Of a DNA stretch of 64,000 nucleotides, positions 25,501-36,900 are shown piece after piece. The stretch is from Ancylostoma caninum. Lineage: Eukaryota > Nematoda > Chromadorea > Rhabditida > Ancylostomatidae. Each line of letters starts with the position of its first letter. Position 1 is the first letter of the stretch. Location of the stretch: assembly GCA_037903475.1 (NCBI GenBank), contig JBAJFG010000297.1, positions 992,001 to 1,056,000 on the forward strand, written 5' to 3'. The notes beneath the pieces are model-generated. The model was not told the origin of the DNA. It saw only the letters and a list, made by a program, of their open reading frames with translations, and made no database searches. The position numbers and the translations under genes are program-made.

Positions 25501-28500
25501 CCTTGTTCAAGAATGAGGGGTTCTTTACAAGAAGAGTGCATCCCTTCTTCTCCCACACTATCATTTCATGAAATATGGGGAAGATTGGAAGATATGAGAG
25601 TTCTGTTGCCATTTGCGCAGCTCGACCATAGATCTTCACATGCGAAAAATACACATAATGCGTTCAAAATTCATTTCAAACATTTATTTCTGTTATTATT
25701 TTTGAATTTTCATTCGTAGATGCTTGCAGTTGTGCGTTTCATCAGCCGGTTGCCGACACTACGAGGAGTCATCCGGCTGGCCCCCAGGGCTGCGTAAATG
25801 AGCAGGGTCAAAATGACCGTTTCCCTTACCAGGATTTGCTGCTAGATGTTATCTTTGAAGTGCTGCATGTTTGCTAAAAATTAATAAATAACAATGCGCG
25901 CATTCACTACTTCGCTGCTCCATAATTCTGCATAGTGGCCCTTCTGAAGATAGCAGGTGTGTAATCTATGATGTAAGGTCTGCACCAAACACTTCACACT
26001 TTCTTTCATACATTCAATATTTCTCGATCACTCCTCCATTTCTCCAACTATCCTTCAGCAGTGGTACCTCAGCCGTCAATTTGCCTCATTCTCTTCGCAT
26101 TCCCTCTCATTCTCATTTACCTTTTATCTCCTATTCCAGCTACACGTTTTTCCCATGAATTCCATTCTTCGTGCGAGAAGAAAAATTGATCGAGTCAATA
26201 TGTTGACACTGATGCGCGAAATACTTGTTATAGTAGTGTTTGGCTTATCAAATACCCTTGTTGGAGGCGTTCTTACCTGTCCCCAAGTAAAGATGCGAAA
26301 AATCAATAAAGTCCATAAGATCAATGAATTAATGCCTTTGGGCAACATGGTTGTCATGTTGATGTTCAGCGTATAGGAGAACCCCAATGTGAACCTCCAA
26401 ACCGACCCCTTACATAGGGCCATCGAACTTCCCTGTTTTTGAGAACACCTGTCCTCTCATCGTTTTCGAAATCTAGTAAATGTAATATGATTTGAAATAG
26501 TTGGAAATTGATAAGATGCCTTCTTCAGGTATTACGACGCTTTTGGCTCTAGCACTGAGTTTCTCCCTGCGTATACGTTGTGATCCAAGGATCTGCTCAC
26601 AGATAATTAGCTCACATCAAAGCACTGCATGAATATAAACTATGTATCAAAAACTCTCCTAGAGCCGCGTCCATCTTTCACGAGCTTCGAAACTGACTCA
26701 TGTACTCAACACACGCACTGGCGCGGGTGGGGATTTACCAGGCGTTTGGGTGCCCGAGATTTTTCTCCTGAAGCTTTCTTCCATTTATTCCATTTCAAAA
26801 ACATTGTCATTGCAGTTGTCCTAGTAAGCATAGAAGATTTACAATGACCTTAGCGAGTGGTGATGTTTGTCTACATTTGCTACTAATCCTTTTCGGTCAC
26901 CTAGGTTCAGTGCTGCTTACGTCGCGGATCCGCGGACATGATGCCGCTTTATAGAGAACTGGAAAATTTTGTAGATAAGTGCTAATGTACATACAGTTAG
27001 GTTGTTGTTGAAGTTTTGAATGCTCCTTTCTGAGGCTCTAGGACGTCAGTTAGTATGTATATCCTGATAAGTTAGTACATAAATTAAGCATAAATAAATA
27101 TCTAATAAAATATACAGCGGTTCCAATCGAAAGAATTATCCGTCTGTAGCCGAACATCCCAGTAACTGGGGATATTGATAGGATATTGGCGCACGTGCAT
27201 GAATTTATTGAAAAAAATTTCCGCATCCAAGCTACGTAAAACTTTTGAAATCTAGACTGCCGCCAAACTAGAAGTTTTTTCGGTCGACTGTGGTGGTAAT
27301 ATCTTTCCACTTAAATTTCGTGGAGGCTCTATCTCTCAATATCTGGAGTTCTTTAGAACTTTGTTATGGGAACCTGCTAGTTTGGTAACCTCAATTTCTA
27401 ACTCACTCAAGAACGCTTTCCACTGAATATTCCGACTTCCAATTGTCAACCGAATAAATTTGTCTATGAAAGAAATTGTCGTTAGGCTTGGAATAGATTA
27501 TTATACTGGACACCTGGTGCGACTGGTAGCGACACCTATCAATTTTTACTTTAGTTTAGGAATTGAGAAGCATACCATGAATTTGTTCTGCACATCACCT
27601 AAAACTTGCTCATTAAATCAACTATTTCCTTCATGTGAGGGTTTCCTCTTGCATTTCTGGGCTAAATCGGAATATTTTGATTGAATACATGGAAATCTTT
27701 TCTGAGTTTTCGAAAAGAATTGAAGTGTCTGTATAACTTGCATTGTTATTCCACTTGCACTCTGAGCCCCTTTACCTACTACATACTTCCCACTTCCCAC
27801 ATTGTATTGTGTTTCTCCAGCGGATCGTGATGCCTTCTACCTTTTGACAGATAACAAATCAAATCATCAACATCAAGGCATTGGATTCTCATAGAATCGA
27901 ATACATATTTTTGGCTCGTTTAAATTACAGGAGTTGCAAAGAAACTCGCGAAACAACTGCTTGAGATATCAACAATACAAAAGATGAATTAGAAGAAGTC
28001 CTTCATGGAATGGACAGCTGCTCAAATATGCTGCGGATGTTGCCCAACATGTCATTCGTAAACCACCTGAAGTCTTGGCGTAATAATTTTTTTTGTGCTG
28101 CAGTTGCACCGAAAGTACGCAAATGCTTGCATAATTTCTCTATTAATTAACATAACTTATCCAAATTCAGAGTGTTTGTGGAGCTACTCATAGGGCTACT
28201 CATTCTCAAAACAGGGATGCCAATAACTGAGCCTTGGGGCATCCAGGAAAGGGAAAGGGAACGTAGCCGGCCGAAAAATCCGGCAATGTGATTGGTGTTA
28301 AAATTAACCAGTAGGAAATTGATTAAAACTAAGTGATGAAAATTCTTTCAAAGCTATGGATTAAATAAGGAGTCCAAGGCGATTTTGGAAAATTTGCCGA
28401 CTAACTTTCTCTGGGGAAAGGGGGTGGAGAGGGTGGGGGGGGGGGGGTGGTACTACTCCATGCAATGGTGAATTTGCGCCAACTCAACTCTCAAATTCTC

Positions 28501-28819
28501 ATTGAGAAATTTCTGGCGTGCACAGTTGTACCCTCTTTCTCGCAGTCTGCATATCTTTTTAGGTTAATCGCTGGCTCTTGAACTTTTTCGGAATAAGCGA
28601 ACGGCTGGGACCTGATTCCATGGATGGTTCCGGGTTTTTCTGCTATGAGGAAGTAGACGCAGCAGTGCACAACTGGATCTTTTTTTTTTTCGAAAAAGGT
28701 TGGGTTCAGCACTTTTCAATAACCATCGTTCTGATGGGGATTATGCTGGGGAGTACCTTGATATTGCAGACACCTTCCTCTACAAAAGCGTGAAATTTGA
28801 TTGACGTATGCAAGTCGAT
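22593..28819. other. No gene supported, apart from the MITE at 24764-24931
   Basis: Several hydrophobic short frames (for example 23840-24112 and 26155-26376) lack family motifs and splice context. G-runs occur at about 24269 and 28434. Confidence 0.45.
24764..24931. mobile_element. Tc1/mariner-type MITE (168 bp)
   Basis: Inverted ends CAGGGAACTGCAAATGGCC and GGCCGTTTGGAGTTCCCTG, flanked by TA (24762-24763, 24932-24933). No coding capacity. Confidence 0.75.
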
Positions 28820-29290
28820 AAGAACAAAGTTATGCCAACTTCTGCATTTCTTTCGGCGCAGTCTTTGCATCGAAGATAGCACTTGCGCAAATATTCGAAC
28901 CTGAGATTCCAAGATTTCCAGATTCCAAGATTTTGAGGAACTTGGAGGGCATATCTAATGTTAAAATCACGCAAAACACGCTAGAAACCAACAGAAGTGA
29001 GGCTTTGTTCTCTTTAAAGCGTGCTCGTTGGACTCTCTTTGGATCCCTTTCATTTTCATCGGTAACAGTATTTTCAAGTGGAATTGTTTTAGCGAGCACA
29101 ACCGATTGAAGATTCTTCTGTGCCTGCTTATGAAACCTTGACGGAAAGAAATTAGAAATTAAGCTGCTCATAAGTTCGATAATTCTGTCTAAAAGTTTCC
29201 ATTTCGAACTGATTTCGGGGACGCAGTCAGCAAGCGCTAAACGTGGGGTGAGTTGAGGAGAAACCTGATAATTTGTGTTGAGGTGAGAAG
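28820..29290 (-). pseudogene. Weak GPCR-like fragment
   Basis: On the - strand an open frame contains WKLLDRIIELMSSLISNFF, a charged loop (ENERDPKRVQRARFKE), then NKASLLLVSSVFCVILTLD. This is the layout of TM5, third intracellular loop and TM6 of a rhodopsin-type peptide receptor, and an acceptor-like TTATCAG precedes it near 29265. No TM1-4 or TM7 exon could be found nearby. It may be a pseudogene, an exon of an undetected gene, or chance. Confidence 0.25.
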
Positions 29291-30209
29291 AGCAACAAAA
29301 ACCATTGACTTGCCAGGTTTTACCTAGCAAAGGATTACACTCTCAGCGCCATTTCGTGTTTATTACGGTAGGTATCCAGTAAAGAGATTAGCCGTGAGAG
29401 AAAGCAAACTGTGCTGTGAATGTTTCAATCTTCGTCTTGATCTGTGTATTTTTTTAAACATGACTGAGAGAATCTTTCGCATGAGGTCCGTCTTAAATAT
29501 GTCTGTTGACTAACATAATACATAATTAACATAATTAACTAACATAATTCATGACACTGCACTAACTTCAATCGAGGCCTGGCATAACGTTTACGTGGAA
29601 GCATGAGCAGTAGTGTTCTATAGGATGACGTTCGCCAATAATACTCCAAAGAGCACGTGTCCGTTTTGCAGCAGTGTCGCCAATGCGAAGAAGACCGTTG
29701 CTTAAGCATGTTGTGCTTGAGCACCAGACATTTTCAGGTGAAATCAGTGTTAGCCACCTTCTTCGTTCGAACGTCTCATCTCCACTCACTTCACGTCGCT
29801 GAATGCACTACGTCGCTCAAACCGAGAAATGGACCTATAGTCTGTTCCACCGCTCTAGTCCCCTCTGCCAACAAAATCTCGATTCAGTGAACAGGTTAAC
29901 TTGACGTGTTTCCTTAAAATTCTGAGTTGGGGCTGCAGCTGACAAGGTGAAGGCATTTTAGGCGAATCCCTATGCAGTTTCGTGTTGAAAGACAAGGAGA
30001 CTCGAGCTGTGGAACTGGCTATACACCTTGAACCAACTGAGCAACAATCATTTTGTAGTCGGGAACGCAGGTAAAATTGTTACACATGTCCTGTTTATTT
30101 CTTCTGGTGTTCCACTGCCGCAGGGCCTAAATTTTTTTCCGTTTTCATTAAAAGTTGTGGAGTAAGCATTGATCGCGCGACCTGTGCGCGAGTACTTCTG
30201 CTAATGTTT

Positions 30210-30660
30210 GTACGCGACCCATGAGAGCAGCCAGCGGCCGACAACTGCAGATGCTGACCGACTCACCCAAAATGAAAGCTGTAAACGGTTGGTGGAGCGG
30301 TCAGGGAGCTGCAGCCGGTGGGGTTAATTGTCGTTGCCGGGCTGACCCTCGCCTTCCGGCTCCACTTGCTGTACCCTTCGCCTCGATCTGCGACGGTATG
30401 CGTCGTCGGCTGTTCGTGTCGTGCGTCCTCGTCGCTCTGTTCCCTCGCCGGCCACTGCCTCGCTGCCTACCACCGCTCTCGGACTCTCTCGCCGCACACG
30501 CACTCGCGTCGTCCCATGCATGGATTTCCTCTGCGTCCCCGCCGCCGCGTCATTCTTCTCTGTGCTCTCGTCGCGCTCACAATGTCGCAAACGCTCGAAA
30601 TTCGTCGTTTCGGCACGCTCCTAGAACGCTTTTTATTCACCACCGTGAGCCAGCAATGAT
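30210..30660. promoter_or_regulatory. GC/CpG-rich block, possible upstream promoter region
   Basis: About 450 bp that is much richer in G+C and in CpG than its AT-rich surroundings. All frames contain long open stretches of low-complexity Arg/Ser/Pro codons, as expected from base composition, so I do not call a gene. It lies about 3 kb upstream of the first ldb-1 coding exon and could hold a non-coding first exon or promoter; this is inference. Confidence 0.3.
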
Positions 30661-32665
30661 GCTCATCCACGACTAATCACCTTTTTGTGTCAGACTTTCA
30701 CGTCGCCTATCGATCAAGTATTGCGCTCAGCGTGAGGTGGACGAATGACCTTGTTTTGTGTGGGTGTGATATTTACGGGCGAAATACGACGTTTAATACC
30801 AATCCCGTACGAGACGAACACCTTGTCCATAACTTGCTTTGTTAGACACGCAAGAGCAACTTTTTTTCAGAATATTCCCGTTCCATAAGGGTGTTTTGAT
30901 TTGCTCTTATGTTTTCTTTTTGGTGTCGTTTGCGGCATTTTATGGGAGTGATGCTTTGTTTTTGTTGAATAGTTGTGTTTTCGTTGCCGACTGAAGACCG
31001 AACATATGGTTCCATACCCTCAGAGGGTAATGCTCTTTTGGCTTGTTTTTATTTCGCTTTTCGATCCAAACTTCTCAGTATACGGTGATATCTTAATTTG
31101 CGATCTTATTATTTCGTTTCATTCTTCAGCAGGTAATATAACACCTTTCATTTCTGCTTTTTAACTTGGGTGTTACAAGTTGTTTTATCCTGCCATCATG
31201 TAGTAGTGTATATAGCCGACGCTTGAGTACCTGTCGCTGTTGCAATGGTGGTGATTTTCACCATTGAGGCAAGCCGTCTGTACGTGAATAGAGTGATGAT
31301 TGCGCTGCGCCATCTACTAGCATCGTCGTACTTTCAATGCCCGAAGACGTCACATATTTTATCTGACCCTTTGGGAATTGCTTTTCTCTTTAGGTACTTC
31401 TTGTTCCCTGTTGTTTCTTCGTTCATTTCCCCTTCTTTTTGTTTCTGTCCTCCTGCACCCTTTTCATCTACTCTTTCGCCTTCTCCTCACTCTCAACCGC
31501 ACGGCACTCTCATCGATCCCTTGTTTTGCTAGACATGCTGACCCGAAAATCATTTTCCTCACTATCACAATCCGGCAGTCTTTCGACTCTCCATCTCCTG
31601 CGTTTTTGACCGTAACCTCGTGAACGCTTCTTTTTTTTGCATTCGTTTTTCCTCGAGCTATGTTGGTGTAGATACGCACGCGCTGTCGTTGTTTGGATGG
31701 TCTTTTTCTTAATTTGACGATAAAGAAAAAATGTCGCTGTATGGAATTATTATAAAAGGAGAATGTTACGACAGTGCCAGTCGCTGCAGTTTGCATGAAG
31801 GTCTACAAAACTATGAAAGTAGAAAAAAGAGAAGAGGAAGAATTTTGTGTTAGTTCCAGTACCAGCTGTCTTAGACTGGGTGGTATTTTATAGGACTTTG
31901 GCTCTTCGGGGCAACTTGATTGCAAATATGGAAACGTTGAAGTAATATACAAAATGATTTATTGGTAATTTCGTCTCCACGTAAGGTAGTCCATGCAAAG
32001 GACTTTCCAGTAAAAGTGCATGCGCTTTCACAAACATTGTTTCCATGGCATGTTAACGTTGCGTATGCTGGTCAGACGAATAGAGTCCAGTGTTTTTCGC
32101 TGAGCTGACAAGTTCTTGCTAAAATACGAGGATGTAGTTCGGTCAACGGTTATCATGGTCCATTCTGAGACATTTTTTTCAGTCTCTACATTCTGCAGTT
32201 ATTTTTTGCTGTTGTCTTTCTTTATTATCTTCTTTATTTCTCTTCTTTCCTCTCTTTTTGTTTACTTGTTCTGCTAGTTTCCACAGCTATTGGTTTTTTT
32301 CCTATCTAACGCATAATCTTTTTATGCGGATCGCTTATAATAGTTTCTTATAATAAGCTTATAATAATGTTGTATGTGACAATTATTGAGAATCATTATA
32401 ATCCCTATTTCCACCCTCCTCCACCTTCTCTTCCACTTTTCAGTTTCGCTTATAAATTGTGACTAATACTATATCTTCCGTGAATTTCAGCACTTCTATA
32501 ATCTACATGTGTTATGTGTATTATTTGCTTCGTAACCATAAGTGTCTTCTTCCTTGATACAAGTACGGAACATAAGCAACAGTAGTTATCCCTTTTTACT
32601 CTTTTCTTCCAAATGTGCCAAGAAATAAAATTTTGTCGTTCATCTTCAGATTCCTTCGAATTCAG

Positions 32666-32708
<43 letters not shown>

Positions 32709-32787
32709 GCTCGCTCCCTCGCTCTCTCGCTCTCTCTCTCCCTCGCTCTCTCTCGCTCTCGCTCTCGCTCTCGCTCTTTTTCTCTCC
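32666..32787. repeat. CT microsatellite
   Basis: (CTGT)4 passes into a long (CT)n tract interrupted by CG, about 120 bp. It creates spurious Ser/Leu and Arg/Glu open frames on the two strands. Confidence 0.95.
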
Positions 32788-33513
32788 ATCTCATCCCCCC
32801 CTTTCTGCGCTACCACATTGAGCTGCCTTATACAAACTTTCTGCACTTTTTGCCCATAGCGTTTTTTGCGGCTTTTGTCTGTCAAAGTCTTGACGAATTT
32901 GGACTTTTGCATCTATGCCATGGAAACAAAACATGTTAGGTTGGCCGAAACATCCTACCCAACATCTTGGTCTCTTTTTGTTTTTATCATGACTTCATTC
33001 ACTAACTTTCGCGACCAATAATATAATAGTTGTGATTAGCAGTGACTATGAATTATTTACTTGATATGTCATTGATTTCATTCGTCCAAAACTGGGGCTC
33101 CTGTGAGTCTAAGGCGGTGAAGCTCCCAATTTTACAGCATTCATTTTGAAAAATCCTCTTTGACATGTAATCCTTGAGGAGACCAGGACGGTCACAGCTG
33201 AGATTTGAGTAGGCCAGGTTTGGAAGCTGAGCTTTGAGAACATCAACATCGTATGGGCTCACACCCTTCCTTCCATCGAATTCCCGAATAAAAATAATTT
33301 TCAAAAAATCTCGGGCAAGGCTTTTCCGCCAAACTAATACTTTTTTTTCAATCGCCTCTTACGAGGGAAAAAATCAGTGACCTCTATGCTCTTGTTACAA
33401 GTTACGTTTTGGTATAACAAAGATGCTCCATAGGGATTGCATTACCTCTAACTTATTTTTTCGCCCATTTGCTCACACATGGGATTAGTTGATTTGCACT
33501 GTTCCTCTCTCAG

Positions 33514-33678
33514 AGTGAAGCCTGGATTCTCTCTCACTCTTACGTTTACATTCATTTCTGTAAGCATTTTCTGCCGATCCCAATTTGTGTGTGTTAATTG
33601 CGGGACGCTTCTCGTTTTTGATTGTTTTGGTTTACCAATGTGAAGAACACTTTTCGATGTCTATCCTTTGAAGGACTA
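33514..33678 (+). other. ldb-1: Putative 5' UTR of ldb-1 with two short upstream ORFs
   Basis: A good nematode acceptor (TTCCTCTCTCAG, AG at 33512-33513) lies 165 nt before the ldb-1 ATG. It could serve cis-splicing from an upstream exon or spliced-leader trans-splicing. The first ATG after it is immediately followed by TGA (33638-33643). A second ATG opens a 4-codon ORF (33657-33671) that closes 7 nt before the main start. Use of this acceptor is inferred, not shown. Confidence 0.4.
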
Positions 33679-33947
33679 ATGCCACGTCGGCGCAACCCAG
33701 ATGCTCCCGTCGCGCCGAAGGCGCCCCGCGTTCGCAAGAAGAAGGTAGAAGCAGACGTGGTAAAACAGGACTCGACTGTGTACGAACCGTTGATGCAGTC
33801 CAACGGCATCATGGTGGACGATGCTGGCATGTATACACAAGACTTCAGCTTCGCTTTTGGTGCACAACCGACATTCACCGGGCCGGAACAGGCAAATAGC
33901 CCCTACATGTTGCCTCCGCAGAGTAACACTCCGCAGCCGCCCATGAT
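33679..33947 (+). CDS. ldb-1: ldb-1 coding exon 1 (N-terminus)
   Basis: Codes aa 1-89 plus two bases of codon 90. It starts [20 protein letters not shown], a basic, Pro/Ala-rich beginning, and ends in a Pro/Gln-rich stretch. Donor GTAGGA at 33948, phase 2. The reading frame stays open upstream to 33622 but has no earlier ATG. Confidence 0.85.
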
Positions 33948-36900
33948 GTAGGATACTATTTTTATCATCATAACTTTAAGGAAAAATGTTAGGACTGTGT
34001 GGTCCATAGATTTCGTGCCTTGTAGCAGCTTTATCAATTTTCAAAATCAGACGAGCAGTTCATATGGTGTGCAATGGGAGCTCACGGTAACGATCCACCC
34101 AGAGTTTTGGTGAAGAGTCAGTCTCCTGAGCATAGATAGGCATCCTCAAACGTTGTAGTTGCTAGATTACCACTGGTGTTCGCGTCATGGTCTCCCCTCC
34201 TTTTTTTTAAATTACAGGTGCCGCCACCTGTGAAGCATGTGAAAAACCATCAAGCTTGATGCTAAGCGAGACAGCTGAAAAGACATAGCTAGAGCCAGGA
34301 CGGAACACGGTTACAAATGTTTTTTTTTTTCTTCGAAGCTCATCATAGGAAAGATTTTTTACGTTTTCTCGGAACAAACGCAGAATAGTCCCGTGTTGTA
34401 GTATGATTTGAAAGCAGTATTTGGAAAGTACTCCTTCAGCCAGGTTGAGGAAAAGGCCTAAACTAAGAAACGTTATCCAACAGCAAGCTGTGGGTGTTCG
34501 GAAACTAGGATATTTGATAATTGCAAAAAAATTGTCCTCTATGATGAAAGAACATTAATCGATGACATATTTTCTATTTTGTTCGGTTACCTTTTGCTAT
34601 TCTTCTGGTAATTTCGTAAATCCTCTCTCGTGTAAATTCTAGTCTCCAGCAAAAAACGGGGCTACATAGAATGTGATATCCTCATCTTTGGTAAAGCTTC
34701 TCCCATTCAAAAAGAACTTCGTTTCTGCGCTTTCCCAATCTTTTCTCTGTCTCAAGCAATAGTGTCGACGTTTCCGAGTTGTGCTTTCAATAACTCCCGC
34801 ATCCCCGATAGCTCGGAATGATTTCGGTACCTTCTTGTGAGTGACAAATTAATACGCTGCGATTTGAAGCCATTTAGAGTTTTGCGTGAACCTTTGCTCG
34901 TACCACATCAAAGACCTTAGAAAACAGCTCACGAGAAGGACCTTGAGAAAACAACTCCCGAGAAGGACCTTGCAGGAAAGTGAGAACCACAACCGCTTCA
35001 TTTGTGCGAGATTTATGAGTAATCATTCCACATTTTTGCATAATAGGAGAGTCGAGGAGAGTCAGTGCTTGTACTTTTACTTCCAACAATTTTGTAATGA
35101 ATCTTAGATTCCTTTTGTACACACGTGGTATGTTTTTCAAAAACGCTGAATTTGTATAGTGATTTTAAGTTGTATAATGATCACAACTTTGGAGATCATT
35201 TCACATAGCCTGCCACATTGCTCAACCTGTATGGGAAGAATTATTCAGTATATATGCTTTCATTTTGGCTTCAAAAGGGTGTAAGTTGGCACATAGCTGG
35301 GTAAATGATACAACGGCCGCTGGAGGCACCGCCATGGCAGCCACGTCTATTTTACTTGGCAGTGATCGCTCGTTATTACCACTGCGCGGTAACAGGCTAT
35401 CAGTTTCTCCTATTCAACCTACGTACCAGTTAAGCAGACTGCGAACGCTTAATGACCGATTCTGAAAAGACAAGCTTCATATTGTTTTCCGAATTATTTT
35501 GAATAGTCAAACTAGAATAGTGCAGGAATTTTAATAACGAAGCTGATCTAAAAAAACTATTATTTTTCTCACTCACCTATATGTTGTTCAAGTAGCACCT
35601 TTATGTTGTAAAGAATGATTGCCATCATACTAAAAGTAGAGAACGAAAAGAGAAAATTTCTTTGAAGTTGCTTCTTTTGCGTGCCATTACACCGGCAGTA
35701 AAGCGTAATACTATATTCTGTTCTAAACGCGACGGTAGGTGAGTATTCGCGCACGTTTCCTGCCTTTCTTGCCACCCTCTTTAATTGCTAGGCACTTTCC
35801 CGTGTTTTTTTTTTCTTCAGGCTCTCCCTCTATGTTTCGTAGTGAAATAGGCTACAAATATAATGAATATATCATGCATCTTAGCGACCCATCCTTGAAA
35901 GGGTTTTCGTATTTGACGCTGCAGCGGCAGTAGAATGCCGACTTGGGGACTTCACGAAAAGTTGCCACTTGTCGGCAGAGCGCGCTTTCAGGCTGGAGCA
36001 GCAGGCAACTAGTACATGACACCAACAATTAATAGTACTAATAAAACAATGCAAACAACCATATACATGCCAGGTAAACAATAGAACTTGCCAGCGGCAG
36101 CGGGGAACATAGCACACCAACAAAATTCTGCGCCTCCATTCCTTGGCTCAGCTTGCTGGGCAACGCTGTAGGTTGTCACTGCGGCAAAAAAAAGCACGCC
36201 GGCAAGGCTCGCCACACCCATCGCTGCCGCGGCATCGTCGTTGCCCTATGCTTAATCCAGGGAGACCTTCGCGGCATCAGAAGTATGGAAGACCTTCGGG
36301 AGTGTTTCGTTTCTCCGCTTCATGCTTCTTCGGACCAAATTGCTGTGTTCGCACATAGTCTGGAATGCGTTTTTTCGCACTGTTTTCACATTAACTATTA
36401 TCTTCAGCATCGTTTCTGGTTCCTCATCCCTTTAAGTTTAAGTAGCGTGTATACCAGGGATGAGCGGATTATTCGTATCCGGTTATCCGTTTTGCCGTTA
36501 TCCGTAGGTTTTGGCCCATCCGTTATCCTCACCGTTATCCGGGCTTTTGGCGCCAAAAGCCCGGATAACGGACAAGGCCGAAAACAGTGGCTTCGTTTCG
36601 CACGTTCATAATAGAGGAGAGCTTCCATCCAAAGAAGGATAACCCGATCTAGCGGGTTTTACGTCATCAATGATTCAGAATCTTGTAGAAAGGCAGGAGA
36701 AGATAATACAGACTTGTAGTTGCTCAAGATAAATGCGCTTGCTCACGTTTTCTGGGTCGTCCGACGAAGTGAGGCAGTAATCTCCATTATTTGCTTGTGA
36801 AATTATCGACAACGTTGGCCAATGTTAACAATAGTTCATCGCAAGGTTCATTTCGAATATTCATTGACCCCAGTGACGGACGCAGAAAATGAGTTGGAAG

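Larger units (their letters stand above)
29291..33513. other. No gene supported; upstream region of ldb-1
   Basis: Holds the GC-rich block and the CT microsatellite listed separately. The rest is AT-rich with pyrimidine-rich runs. Any non-coding ldb-1 first exon would be expected here. Confidence 0.45.

Noticed and set aside
29539..29789. Overlapping - strand ORFs of 61 and 73 codons
   Set aside because: No motif, no splice context, and mutually overlapping frames.
30221..30676. 151-codon + strand ORF and overlapping frames
   Set aside because: All frames are open because of high G+C; the translations are low-complexity Arg/Ser/Pro/Leu with no motif.
32450..32939. Arg/Glu- and Ser/Leu-rich ORFs on both strands
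   Set aside because: Products of the CT microsatellite.
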